Shown here piece after piece: positions 15,225-24,826 of a stretch of DNA of 64,000 nucleotides. Every line of letters starts with the position of its first letter. The first letter of the stretch is position 1. The translations under genes and the position numbers were made by a program. This DNA comes from Candidatus Saccharibacteria bacterium UBA1103 (GTDB taxonomy: Bacteria; Patescibacteriota; Saccharimonadia; Saccharimonadales; Saccharimonadaceae), in NCBI GenBank assembly GCA_002313515.1, contig DCBQ01000009.1:16146-80145 (forward strand). The letters are read 5' to 3'. The notes under the pieces were generated by a model, which saw only the letters and a program-made list of their open reading frames with translations, was not told the origin of the DNA and ran no database searches.

Positions 15225-16712
15225 TTAGCTCAGCTTCTTCCGCAGAATCTCTTGAGCCAGGGAAGGATTAGCCTTACCTTTAGAGACCTTCATGACCTGG
15301 CCGACCAAGAAGCCGATTACCTTCTCGTTACCGGCCTTGAAATCGGCAACCGCCTTAGCACACTTCGGATCGGCAATTACTGCGTCCACAATCTTCTCGA
15401 TTGCGCCGCTATCGCTAACCTGCAACAGATTCTTAGCCTTCGCAATCTCCTCTGGGTCCTGGTCATTATTTAGAAGCTCCGCAAAGATCTCTTTACCGGC
15501 AGTCGAGGATACCTTTTTCTCCGCCAGCATCTGCGCTAACTTCACTAGGTTGTCTACGCTTGGTAGGTTCAGCTCCTTCTTCGCTGCATCGGTATCATCT
15601 TCTGCAGGTAATGACGAGGCGAACATGTTAGCGATACGGCGTGCCACATCGGCACCAGCCTGATCAATAATCCGGCTCACCAATTCTGCCACAATCTCAG
15701 TATTTAGGAGTACCTGGACCACCGAATCATCAACGTTCATAGTTGCAAACTTTGCCCGGTACTGCGCCGGCATCATCGGAAAGTCCGCCTGCATCTCCGC
15801 AATATCCGCGTCGGTCAACACAACTGGCGGAATATCAGCATCCGGCATATAGCGATAGTCCTGGGCATTTTCCTTACCGCGCTGCTTGAAGGTCTGTTGC
15901 TTGTTCTCATCCCAGCCACGAGTCTGTTGCTCAACTTCACCACCGTCTTCTAGCAACTCAATCTGGCGATTAATCTCGTACTCGGTGGCTCGTTCTACTG
16001 CACGGAAAGAGTTCAGGTTCTTCAATTCAGTGCGAGTTCCTAGCTTATCACCTGGCTTTGCCACGGAAATGTTGACGTCAAAGCGCATATTGCCGTGGTA
16101 TAAATCGCCGATGGTTACCTTAGCAAAGGTCATCAGTAGGTGCAGCTCCTCGGCATAGGCCCGTGCCATCTTAGCTGAGTGCATATCTGGCTCTGATACG
16201 ATCTCGACCAGTGGCGTGCCAGCGCGGTTTAAGTCAACTAACGAGTGATCGCTAAAGTGCGTCAGCTTACCTGCGTCCTCCTCAACGTGAGCATGGTGAA
16301 TACGCACCGTCTCGCCACTTGGCAAGTCCACATGACCACCAATGATTAGCGGATTATACATCTGCGAGATTTGATAGCCCTTAGGAAGGTCTGGATAGAA
16401 ATAATGCTTACGATCAAAACGGCTAACGTGTGCAATCTCACTGTTCAACGCCTTGCCTGCTCGCGCCGCCAAACGAATCGCTTCGTGGTTCAATACCGGA
16501 AGCATACCCGGCAAAGCATAGTCAATTACGCTAACTTTGGTGTTCGGCTCGGCATCGCGCGCATCATTATCAGTTGCACTGAACAGCTTCGTAGCACTAT
16601 TTAACTGCACATGGCACTCAATACCAATCGTCGGCAGATAGCCCTTAACCAAATATTTGCTGGCATCACCGTCAATATGCGTGCCGTGTTCACCTGCGTT
16701 TCCTAAACTCAT
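15225..16712 (-). CDS. gatB: aspartyl/glutamyl-tRNA amidotransferase subunit B
   Basis: 495 residues. GatB binds mischarged Glu-tRNA-Gln or Asp-tRNA-Asn, activates it with ATP and receives ammonia from GatA. Seen: GIECHVQLNSATKLF, the catalytic cradle with FDRKHYFYPDLPKGYQISQ, EDAGKLTH and DYRYMPDADIPP, then the helical and C-terminal YqeY-like domains (about 330-495). Strong GGAGGAG site before the ATG. Last gene of the gatC-gatA-(HEPN-like)-gatB operon. Indicates transamidation in place of GlnRS and/or AsnRS. Confidence 0.96.
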   Translation of the reverse strand: MSLGNAGEHGTHIDGDASKYLVKGYLPTIGIECHVQLNSATKLFSATDNDARDAEPNTKVSVIDYALPGMLPVLNHEAIRLAARAGKALNSEIAHVSRFDRKHYFYPDLPKGYQISQMYNPLIIGGHVDLPSGETVRIHHAHVEEDAGKLTHFSDHSLVDLNRAGTPLVEIVSEPDMHSAKMARAYAEELHLLMTFAKVTIGDLYHGNMRFDVNISVAKPGDKLGTRTELKNLNSFRAVERATEYEINRQIELLEDGGEVEQQTRGWDENKQQTFKQRGKENAQDYRYMPDADIPPVVLTDADIAEMQADFPMMPAQYRAKFATMNVDDSVVQVLLNTEIVAELVSRIIDQAGADVARRIANMFASSLPAEDDTDAAKKELNLPSVDNLVKLAQMLAEKKVSSTAGKEIFAELLNNDQDPEEIAKAKNLLQVSDSGAIEKIVDAVIADPKCAKAVADFKAGNEKVIGFLVGQVMKVSKGKANPSLAQEILRKKLS

Positions 16713-16722
16713 CTATCTCCTC

Positions 16723-17151
16723 CTATATCGCACCCAGTTCCTTCAGGGCATTTTTATATATTGCTAGCATACGTTTTGATACCTTGCGGTCAATCTTAGC
16801 ATCCACCTCGTGGGCAATCTTGTTGCGAATCTTGTGCGCCGCCCACACGGCATCAATATTACTAAACCGACCGTTAGATTTCTTCAGTCGGTCCCCCATG
16901 TCTTTGCCGGGGACACCCAGTTCCCTCAGCGCTCGATCCAATAATTTATCCGCCGACAGAATTGAGAACTGATAGGTGGCGTCGTTCGCCTTATCTAAAT
17001 TATTTTCAATCTGCAGCCAATCGGTGCGGTACTTTTCCTTATCCAGTACCTTACCCTTGCCGCGTGCCGTAATCAGGATAGCCAGTAGCACCACCCCAAC
17101 CACCAACACCACTAGCAGCATTAGCAAGGTTGGTAAAACTGAGTCGCCCAT
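16723..17151 (-). CDS. membrane-anchored HEPN-like protein in the gat operon
   Basis: 142 residues. One N-terminal membrane helix (~5-28), then a helical cytoplasmic domain ending with AAHKIRNKIAHEVD. R109-x4-H114 fits the Rx4-6H motif of HEPN ribonucleases, though the same pattern also occurs in catalytically inert HEPN-like helical bundles. Shares one base with the gatA stop and ends 10 bases before gatB, so it is firmly co-transcribed with the amidotransferase genes. Its role there is unknown. Confidence 0.7.
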   Translation of the reverse strand: MGDSVLPTLLMLLVVLVVGVVLLAILITARGKGKVLDKEKYRTDWLQIENNLDKANDATYQFSILSADKLLDRALRELGVPGKDMGDRLKKSNGRFSNIDAVWAAHKIRNKIAHEVDAKIDRKVSKRMLAIYKNALKELGAI

Positions 17152-18563
17152 TATTTATCCTCTTTCTCAACCTCTTCAGCAAAGGCTAGCAGGCGCGAAT
17201 CGTCCTTCATCTTGCCAATCACCTGCAAGCCAATTGGCAAACCTTCGTTAGTTGTACCGTTAGGTACTGAAATTGCTGGCAGTCCCGCCATACTAGCTGG
17301 CACCGTCATAGCATCAGCCAAGTACATCTTTAGCGGGTCGCCCGCATTCTCGCCCAGCTTATATGCCGGCGTTGGCGCAACTGGACAGATTAAGAAGTCG
17401 TACTGGTCGAATAGCTTATTAAAGTCATTGATCAGTAGCGTACGTGCCTTCTGTGCTTTCAGATAGTAAGCGTCAAAGTAGCCACTAGACAACACATACG
17501 AACCGATCAAGATACGACGCTTGTTCTCGTCCATAAAGCCTTCGCTACGGCTCATACCATAAATATCATCCAATGACTTTGCGTCTGGTGAACGATAGCC
17601 ATAACGAACGCCATCGTAACGGCCTAGGTTCGAAGTAATCTCAGCAGGCACCACAATGTAATACATCGCCAGTGCATACTTTGCCATTGGCAAGTCAACT
17701 TCTTCGACTGTATGACCCATATCACGCAAGCGATCGGCCGTCTTCTTGGTCTGTTCAGCAACCTCTTTGTCTACACCATCACCGACAAATTCACGAATTA
17801 GGCCAATCTTTAGATGCTTTGGCGTATCAGTTGGCATCTCGTAATAGCGCTGGTGGACGTTGCTGTCCTTCTTATCTTGACCCGCCAATATATCACAAAC
17901 AATCTCGGCATCTTTAACTGTACGAGTCAGTGGTCCGACCACGTCGGTTGAACTTGCCATTGCTACTACGCCATAACGGCTGATCATACCATAGGTTGGC
18001 TTTAGGCCTACCACACCGTTGAAGCTAGCTGGTTGGCGAATCGATCCGCCAGTATCAGAACCTAGCGCAAATGGCACCACGCCTGCCGCAACGATGACCG
18101 CTGAACCACCAGATGAACCACCTGCTACGCGCTCAAAGTCCACGGCGTTATGCGTTGGACCAAAATAGCTATTCTCGGTTGAGCCACCATGCGCAAAGGC
18201 ATCCATGTTAGCCTTACCGATTAGAATTGCATCCTCGACATCCAACTTTTCAACCGCTGTAGCATCAATCGGCGACTGAAAGTTTTCTAGAATCTTGGCC
18301 GCTGCCGTGGTATGACCCAGTTTAGTCAGGAAGTTATCCTTTGCAACATACGGCACACCGACCAGCTTGCCCAGCTTCTCACCAGCCTTCACCTTGGCGT
18401 CGATTTCGTCAGCGCGCTTTAACGCCGCATCCTCGAATAGCTCCAACAGGGCATGCAGATCCTCGGTTTCCTTAGCACGGTTAATCGCCTTCTCTACCTC
18501 GGCCCGCGCGGTTGTTTTGCCGGATTTAATATCCTCAGTAATTCGTAAAATCTCGCTATTCAT
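17151..18563 (-). CDS. gatA: aspartyl/glutamyl-tRNA amidotransferase subunit A
   Basis: 470 residues, amidase-signature family. GatA hydrolyses glutamine and channels ammonia to GatB. Seen: VPYVAKDNF (catalytic Lys), GGSSGGSA and GSDTGGSIRQPASF (the cis-Ser/Ser pair of the Ser-cisSer-Lys triad), and a C-terminal GLPAISVPNG with GLQVIGK. Full length. Starts 10 bases after the gatC stop with AGGAGAC-like bases before the ATG. Confidence 0.96.
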   Translation of the reverse strand: MNSEILRITEDIKSGKTTARAEVEKAINRAKETEDLHALLELFEDAALKRADEIDAKVKAGEKLGKLVGVPYVAKDNFLTKLGHTTAAAKILENFQSPIDATAVEKLDVEDAILIGKANMDAFAHGGSTENSYFGPTHNAVDFERVAGGSSGGSAVIVAAGVVPFALGSDTGGSIRQPASFNGVVGLKPTYGMISRYGVVAMASSTDVVGPLTRTVKDAEIVCDILAGQDKKDSNVHQRYYEMPTDTPKHLKIGLIREFVGDGVDKEVAEQTKKTADRLRDMGHTVEEVDLPMAKYALAMYYIVVPAEITSNLGRYDGVRYGYRSPDAKSLDDIYGMSRSEGFMDENKRRILIGSYVLSSGYFDAYYLKAQKARTLLINDFNKLFDQYDFLICPVAPTPAYKLGENAGDPLKMYLADAMTVPASMAGLPAISVPNGTTNEGLPIGLQVIGKMKDDSRLLAFAEEVEKEDK

Positions 18564-18572
18564 TTATGTCTC

Positions 18573-18857
18573 CTATAGCACCTTTGGCACTTTAACTTGA
18601 CCGGCCTCTTGATCGGGCGCCAGCTTCAACAGCTCTTCGCGCGGTAACTGCGGCTGAATCGTATCGTCTCGCCACACGTTCTTTAGCCCCGTCACCTGGA
18701 ACGTCGGCTCAACACCATCAGTGTCCAGCTCGTCCAGCATGTTAATGTAATCTACAATCTTATCCAGCTGCCCGGTTAGGTCGTCCGCCTGCTGATCCGT
18801 CACGTAAATTTGGCTCAGCGTCGCTAGATGGCGCACATCATCTTTACTAACACTCAT
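18573..18857 (-). CDS. gatC: aspartyl/glutamyl-tRNA amidotransferase subunit C
   Basis: About 94 residues from ATG 18857 (MSVSKDDVRHLATLS), the typical GatC opening. It wraps around the GatA-GatB interface. Also conserved: LDELDTDGVEPTF and WRDDTIQP. The start was chosen because TATAAT ends 7 bases before it (leaderless pattern); the earlier Met at 18866 lies within that -10 box. First gene of the operon. Confidence 0.93.
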   Translation of the reverse strand: MSVSKDDVRHLATLSQIYVTDQQADDLTGQLDKIVDYINMLDELDTDGVEPTFQVTGLKNVWRDDTIQPQLPREELLKLAPDQEAGQVKVPKVL

Positions 18858-18864
18858 TGCTACC

Positions 18865-18870
18865 ATTATA
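18865..18870 (-). promoter_or_regulatory. -10 box of the gat operon
   Basis: TATAAT, 7 bases before the chosen gatC ATG; no Shine-Dalgarno. Confidence 0.65.
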
Positions 18871-18958
18871 CACCATGACCGCGTTAACGACGCGGGGATG
18901 AACGACATTTGCCCGGGATTTGATTGCAAGCGTAGCTGCACTCCTCTTAACTCTGTGG

Positions 18959-18969
18959 TAAAATATAAC
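18959..18969 (+). promoter_or_regulatory. -10 region of the hsd operon
   Basis: Overlapping TAAAAT (18959-18964) and TATAAC (18964-18969), 9 or 4 bases before the hsdR ATG; no Shine-Dalgarno. Confidence 0.5.
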
Positions 18970-18973
18970 TACT

Positions 18974-21900
18974 ATGAGTCGTGGTTTTAACGAAAATTCC
19001 AGGGTCAAGATTCCAGCCATAGTTCATCTAACACGGCTGGGATACAAGTATTTGTCCATTAAGGATTCCGCCGTTAAATCGCAAATCGACCCCGCTACCA
19101 ATATTTTCCGTGATATCTTTAACGATAGCCTACGGAAGATCAATCGAGTAAATACCCCCCCCGCAAGCTCGGATCTAGATTCGCAAATTGACAGCGTCTA
19201 CGCACAAATAAAAAATGTCCTGCTAGATTCTGACGACACTGGCAAATCTTTCTATGATGCTCTATTACACGGAGTCAATGGCATCAACCTGATTGATTGG
19301 AATAATTTCAGCAATAACACGTTCAATGTCGTAACTGAGCTAACTTACGCCAATGAGGGCGAAGAGTTCCGACCGGATGTAATATGCCTAGTTAACGGCA
19401 TGCCACTGGTTTTTATCGAGGTCAAGAAGCCTAATAACACCGATGGTATCCAGGCCGAACGCGACCGCATCAATGAGCGCTTCTCTAACCGCAAGTTCAA
19501 GAAGTTTATCAACCTAACCCAGTTCATGATCTTCAGCAACAACATGGATTACGATGATCAAGCCATTAATTCGCTAGCCGGTGCCTTTTATGCTGCACCC
19601 GCCATGGGCAATCGCGTCGATATTAAATTCAACCACTTCCGCGAGCAGCGTTACTCAAAAATTATCGACCAAATACACGATAAAGATAGCACTATAGAAA
19701 ATGAGATCCTCATTGACAACAATCTACCCGTTATTAAGAACTCTGCCGAATATCAAACCAATCTACATCCCGATACGCCAACTAACAAAATTATCACCAG
19801 TCTACTCTGCCAACCGCGGCTGAAGTTCATCTTACAGTATGCCTTTGCCTACGTTGACATTCCCAACGCACAGTATCCACAAAAGCACATCATGCGCTAT
19901 CCGCAGCTATTTGCCACTATGGCTATTGCCGATACCTTAGATAAAGGCATTAAGAAAGGCGTCATTTGGCACACTCAGGGCTCGGGTAAGACAGCCCTGG
20001 CCTACTATAACGTCAAATATTTGACCGACTATTTCGCAAAACAGAATAAGATCGCTAAGTTCTACTTTATCGTCGACCGCATCGATCTACTAAATCAAGC
20101 CGTTCAGGAGTTCACTAAACGTGGACTGAAGACGCGTACCGTTCAGAATAAGGATGAGCTCAAGGCCGAGTTTGCTAGCGCTAATATTACAACATCTGGT
20201 GATAACGAAATCTGTGTCATCAATATTCAGAAATTCCGTGCCGACACCGAGGCCATTAACGATAGCGGCTACGACAACCTAAACATCCAGCGTATCTACT
20301 TTATCGACGAGGCTCACCGCAGCTACGATCCGCGCGGCAGCTACCTAGCTAATCTATACAATTCCGACCATGACTCCGTTAAAATCGCCCTAACCGGTAC
20401 GCCACTAATCCTGTATAAGAATCATGAAATTGACGGTGAAGACGAATCGCTATCCGACAAAATCGACCGCAAGACTACCGTCGGTATCTTTGGCCACTAT
20501 ATTCACAAATACTACTACACCGAATCAATCAAGGACGGTTACACCTTGCGTCTACTGCGCGAGGATATTGATACCTCGTACCGTGAAGGACTCAAAAATA
20601 TACTGAGTAGCATCCAAGTGCAATCGGGCGTACTGCGTAAATCCGATTTATACGCTCATCCTCGCTATGCTACCGCCCTAGTCGACTATATAACTCGCGA
20701 CTTTACCGTTAGTCGTCAGATTATGAACGACGCTACAATTGGTGGCATGATAGTCTGTAACTCGTCTAGACAGGCTCGCGAAGTTTTTAAACGGTTACAA
20801 GAATCTCATCCCAAGTTATCCACCGCATTGATCCTGCACGACAGCGATACTAAGGAAATCCGCAAGCAGCACGTTGACGAGTTCAAAGCCGGCAAAATCG
20901 ACCTCTTAGTCGTCTTCAACATGCTACTAACCGGCTTCGACGCACCGCGACTGAAGCGGCTTTACCTCTGCCGCATTATTCGGGCGCATAATCTATTGCA
21001 GACTCTGACTCGCGTTAATCGTCCATATCACAACTTTCAAATGGGCTACGTCGTAGATTTCGCCGACATCCGCGACGAATTTGCGCTCACTAATGAACGC
21101 TATCTAGAAGAGCTAAAGGACGAATACGATAGTGGTGTTGATTCATCCGATAGTAGCGATGATATTTTTGGCTCGCTGTTTATCGGTCGCGACGAGCTGG
21201 AGAAACGCATCCAGCAGATCCAAGATAGTCTAAAGCACTACAATTTAGCCAACGTCGAGGAGTTTCGGCTGCAACTCGATCAGACCAAGGATAAATCTGA
21301 GTTGTCGCGTGTCAGTAGAGCCCTCTCTGACACCAAGGGCATTTACAACATTATTCGCCTGCTCGGTCACAATGATCTATTGTCGCAAATCAATATTACT
21401 AAAATTAATGATGAGCTAAACGAGGTTGATCGCCGCATTCAAATGATCAACGCTCAGGAGGCTTTGGGCAGCAACGGCGACATCGATAGTAAGAAGCTAT
21501 TAGACCTCGCCCTAGAGGACGTGGTATTTAATTTTAGAAAAGTCGGACAGGAAGAGCTAGACCTATCTGAGCCGATCAGCAAGGCTAAAACACTTGTGCG
21601 CGATATCCGCCAAAATATGGCCGCTAATATCGACCAGCAGGATCCCCAGTTCACTACCCTACGTCAAGAGTTCGGCAAATTAATGCAATCCGCCAACATC
21701 GACCAGAATCAGATGAGCCTAGACGGCCTAGACGACATGACCTTGCAACTACAGAGCATTTACGATCGCATCATGAAACTCAATCAATACAATCAACGAA
21801 TTGCTAATCAATATAATGGCGATCCCAAATTTGCCCGTGTCGATAAGCACACCCGTGAATTCGTCGAACATGAGCTAAAACGACGGCAGCAGGCAGACAA

Positions 21901-22180
21901 TGCCATTAACGACCCGACCGCTAGTGCCGTCGGCGAATCACCTATCGGAGCAATGCCACCACTGAACAACTTCCTATCCAGCGTTAAAACTGACCTCGAT
22001 CAGCAAGTGATCAATAACCGCGATATTGTCGATAACGACGCCTTCTTTATGGGCAATATCATGCAATCGCTCAACGCCACCTCTACTGCCGATAACTTGA
22101 ATATCGCCCGCCCCATTAGGAAGTACGCCGCACAACAAATTCGCGATGAATATCAGAAGGAATATAAAGGAGGAGAATAA
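18974..22180 (+). CDS. hsdR: type I restriction endonuclease, motor/nuclease subunit
   Basis: 1068 residues. HsdR translocates DNA with ATP and cuts far from the recognition site. Seen: PD-(D/E)xK nuclease with D135 and EVK at 149-151, Walker A TQGSGKT near residue 335, DEAH (FIDEAHRS) near 446, LTGTP motif III, and C-terminal motor motifs NMLLTGFDAPRLKRLY and LLQTLTRVNRP. Ends in a helical region that contacts HsdM. The TAA stop overlaps the hsdM ATG (TAATG). Intact in every motif visible. Confidence 0.95.
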   Translation: MSRGFNENSRVKIPAIVHLTRLGYKYLSIKDSAVKSQIDPATNIFRDIFNDSLRKINRVNTPPASSDLDSQIDSVYAQIKNVLLDSDDTGKSFYDALLHGVNGINLIDWNNFSNNTFNVVTELTYANEGEEFRPDVICLVNGMPLVFIEVKKPNNTDGIQAERDRINERFSNRKFKKFINLTQFMIFSNNMDYDDQAINSLAGAFYAAPAMGNRVDIKFNHFREQRYSKIIDQIHDKDSTIENEILIDNNLPVIKNSAEYQTNLHPDTPTNKIITSLLCQPRLKFILQYAFAYVDIPNAQYPQKHIMRYPQLFATMAIADTLDKGIKKGVIWHTQGSGKTALAYYNVKYLTDYFAKQNKIAKFYFIVDRIDLLNQAVQEFTKRGLKTRTVQNKDELKAEFASANITTSGDNEICVINIQKFRADTEAINDSGYDNLNIQRIYFIDEAHRSYDPRGSYLANLYNSDHDSVKIALTGTPLILYKNHEIDGEDESLSDKIDRKTTVGIFGHYIHKYYYTESIKDGYTLRLLREDIDTSYREGLKNILSSIQVQSGVLRKSDLYAHPRYATALVDYITRDFTVSRQIMNDATIGGMIVCNSSRQAREVFKRLQESHPKLSTALILHDSDTKEIRKQHVDEFKAGKIDLLVVFNMLLTGFDAPRLKRLYLCRIIRAHNLLQTLTRVNRPYHNFQMGYVVDFADIRDEFALTNERYLEELKDEYDSGVDSSDSSDDIFGSLFIGRDELEKRIQQIQDSLKHYNLANVEEFRLQLDQTKDKSELSRVSRALSDTKGIYNIIRLLGHNDLLSQINITKINDELNEVDRRIQMINAQEALGSNGDIDSKKLLDLALEDVVFNFRKVGQEELDLSEPISKAKTLVRDIRQNMAANIDQQDPQFTTLRQEFGKLMQSANIDQNQMSLDGLDDMTLQLQSIYDRIMKLNQYNQRIANQYNGDPKFARVDKHTREFVEHELKRRQQADNAINDPTASAVGESPIGAMPPLNNFLSSVKTDLDQQVINNRDIVDNDAFFMGNIMQSLNATSTADNLNIARPIRKYAAQQIRDEYQKEYKGGE

Positions 22181-23835
22181 TGGAAACCACTAATTATGTA
22201 CAGAAAACCGAGAGCTTAATTGACCAGCTAAAGGCCATCTGCAATAGTTACGGTCTAGGCAACGGCGGAGACGAATACAAGGTTATCGTCCAAACCTTCC
22301 TGTATAAATTCCTCAACGATAAATTCCTGCATAGCGTCAGCATTGCGCACCCCGAATTACACACTACATCCGAGATCACGGATTTTCTGAACCAGCTCGC
22401 CCAGAATGACGATAATTATCAGGACTTTCTGGATAGCTTTGGTGGTAGCGGTATTCGCCTGCAGCCCAATCATTTAATATCCTATCTATACAATCACCAA
22501 ACCGAACCGGAATTTGCCAAATTATTCGATGATACCCTGGCCGATATTGCCCAAAACAACACTGGCGTATTCTCGGTTCGCACTGATGAGGGTGCGCCAA
22601 TTCCACTATTCGACACCAATCTACTCAGTTGGGTTATTAGCGATAGCAGCAAGCGCGACCCCTTCGCCCGCGCTATCATCAACGTTCTCGCCACCGACAA
22701 GTTAGACTTCACCAGCGCCTTTAGCCAAGGCTTCGACTTCTTCTCTACCATCTTTGAATATCTAATTAAGGACTATAACGCCAACGGTGGCGGTGTCTAC
22801 GCCGAATATTACACGCCCCATTCCGTTGCCAAAATTATTTCCGAGATTTTAACGCAACATCCCGTCAAGACTAGAAGCGTTCGCATCTATGACCCCGCTG
22901 CCGGCTCGGGCACCCTACTCATCAACTTGGCGCACATCGTAGGCGAGGATAAGTGTAGTACCTACAGCCAGGATATCTCGCAAAAGTCCTCCCAAATGCT
23001 ACGTTTAAACTACATCCTAAACAACCTAGCGCCATCCATTAAAAACGTGGTTCAAGGTAATACAATCTTGTCGCCCAAAAATGTTGGTACTCGCCCCGAG
23101 GATAAGTTTGATTATATCGTATCCAATCCACCGTTTAAGCTAGATTTTAGTAGCTGGCGCGACCAGGTGGCCAACGAGCCTGATGCCAGCGAGCGATTCT
23201 TTGCTGGCGTTCCAAAAATTAAGGCTAAGGCAAAGGACAAGATGGAGATCTACCTACTATTCATCCAGCATATTCTATATAATCTAGCACCTAACGGTCG
23301 CGCCGCCATTGTAGTGCCGACCGGGTTCATCGCCGCGCAAAGCGGTATCGAGAAGCGGATTCGTCAGCGTTTAGTTGATCGACACTGGCTAAAGGGTGCT
23401 ATTTCCATGCCGTCAAATATTTTCGCCAATACCGGCACCAATGTCTCAGTTGTCTTTGTCGACAAGTTAAATACCGACAATAAGGTGGTTCTAGTTGACG
23501 CCAGCAAGCTCGGTAGCGACGTTAAGGATGGCAAGAATCAGCGCACTGCGCTGAGACCCGAGGAGGAGCAAAAGATTATCGACACCTTTAACAATATCGA
23601 AGCCATCGAGGACTTCAGCGTCACCGTCACTTACGACGAGATTAAAGAGAAAAATTACAGCCTCGCCGCCGGCCAATATTTTGACATCAAAATCCCACAT
23701 GTAGATATAACAGAAGAAGAATTCAAGCTACAGCTAGCAGAATACGCACAAAGACTCAGAATAATGTCTCGAGAGTCGCAAGAACTTAACAATAAAATAG
23801 TACACACGTTAGAGGATCATGTGAACAATGTCTAA
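22180..23835 (+). CDS. hsdM: type I restriction-modification DNA methyltransferase subunit
   Basis: 551 residues, adenine-N6 methyltransferase of the type I complex. SAM motif YDPAAGSGTLLINLAH near residue 238, catalytic NPPF near 314, and an N-terminal helical HsdM domain. The GGAGG site sits in the end of hsdR. From about 23700 the base composition turns markedly AT-rich, so the last ~45 codons resemble the following genes rather than the body of hsdM. Overlaps the next gene by 8 bases. Confidence 0.95.
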   Translation: METTNYVQKTESLIDQLKAICNSYGLGNGGDEYKVIVQTFLYKFLNDKFLHSVSIAHPELHTTSEITDFLNQLAQNDDNYQDFLDSFGGSGIRLQPNHLISYLYNHQTEPEFAKLFDDTLADIAQNNTGVFSVRTDEGAPIPLFDTNLLSWVISDSSKRDPFARAIINVLATDKLDFTSAFSQGFDFFSTIFEYLIKDYNANGGGVYAEYYTPHSVAKIISEILTQHPVKTRSVRIYDPAAGSGTLLINLAHIVGEDKCSTYSQDISQKSSQMLRLNYILNNLAPSIKNVVQGNTILSPKNVGTRPEDKFDYIVSNPPFKLDFSSWRDQVANEPDASERFFAGVPKIKAKAKDKMEIYLLFIQHILYNLAPNGRAAIVVPTGFIAAQSGIEKRIRQRLVDRHWLKGAISMPSNIFANTGTNVSVVFVDKLNTDNKVVLVDASKLGSDVKDGKNQRTALRPEEEQKIIDTFNNIEAIEDFSVTVTYDEIKEKNYSLAAGQYFDIKIPHVDITEEEFKLQLAEYAQRLRIMSRESQELNNKIVHTLEDHVNNV

Positions 23836-24826
23836 ATCAACTCCCCTTCGAATAATGACACAATCTATAGACATCATGGTTAGTGCTATTGAGATATACA
23901 ACAAGCCAAATTTTAGCTACAGAGACGAGACATTTTGCATACTAGCTATCAACGCATGGGAACTTATGCTAAAGGCCAAGATAATATTAAATAGTAACAG
24001 AGACATGTCATCTATATATGTAAGGGAATACCGCAAGAACAAAAATGGCTCAAAATCCAGAAGCTGGTCATACGCCAAGAATAGATCGGGCAATCGCATG
24101 ACAATTGGCTTTCAAAAGGCACTTAACAGGCTATTGTCAGAAAACTATTTATCAAAAACATGCGCCGATAACCTGAGATGTATCGTTGAAATACGCGATA
24201 ATTCAATCCACTTCCCAGCAAAGAGCATAGACATTCAAGTTGAAACCCAGGGGCTTAGTACGGCGTGCGTAAAAAATTACATCAACTACGCATACGCATG
24301 GTTTGGTGTCGACTTGTCAAAATACAACATGTACATCATGCCATTGTCGTTCTTCGATGGTTACAATGCTACAACGCCAATAGCGTCTCCACGAAACAAC
24401 TCCGTAAGCAATGTTGTCGATTACATAAAACGCACATGGCAAAACAATATAGCGCCAAAAGATTCCGACTCCTTCTCTCTATCTATTAAGATAGATTATT
24501 CGACCGTTCCCGAACAAACCATTCCAGTTAGAATAACATCCAAGAATGACGATACTGCTATGCCAATAAGCCCAACTAAAATGTCCAAGTTATATCCCTT
24601 GGACTACAAGACGCTAAATAACAAATTGGCAAAACGCTACGGCACCAACTTTAAGGTAAACAAGGATTACCATGCATTTAGAAGCATACTCGAGCGCGAC
24701 AGCACACTATGTTACAAATACCCACAAAACCCGCGAAAACCCGATGGGGGCAGTAAAAAACTATATTCAACGAAAATAATAAAAGAGTTTGATAAATACT
24801 ACAAGCCAACGGAGAAACAACAATGA
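23828..24826 (+). CDS. DUF3644 (HEPN-type) protein inside the type I RM operon
   Basis: 332 residues. The N-terminal segment SYRDETFCILAINAWELMLKAK is characteristic of DUF3644, a HEPN-superfamily domain. EIRDNSIHF gives an R123-x4-H128 HEPN ribonuclease motif. The C-terminal ~170 residues include a basic region (GGSKKLYSTKIIKEF) that may bind nucleic acid. AT-rich with many ATA and AGA codons, unlike hsdR, suggesting recent acquisition. Overlaps hsdM by 8 bases and hsdS by 4, so it is built into the operon. Probably an RNase effector or abortive-infection guard. Confidence 0.75.
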   Translation: MSKSTPLRIMTQSIDIMVSAIEIYNKPNFSYRDETFCILAINAWELMLKAKIILNSNRDMSSIYVREYRKNKNGSKSRSWSYAKNRSGNRMTIGFQKALNRLLSENYLSKTCADNLRCIVEIRDNSIHFPAKSIDIQVETQGLSTACVKNYINYAYAWFGVDLSKYNMYIMPLSFFDGYNATTPIASPRNNSVSNVVDYIKRTWQNNIAPKDSDSFSLSIKIDYSTVPEQTIPVRITSKNDDTAMPISPTKMSKLYPLDYKTLNNKLAKRYGTNFKVNKDYHAFRSILERDSTLCYKYPQNPRKPDGGSKKLYSTKIIKEFDKYYKPTEKQQ

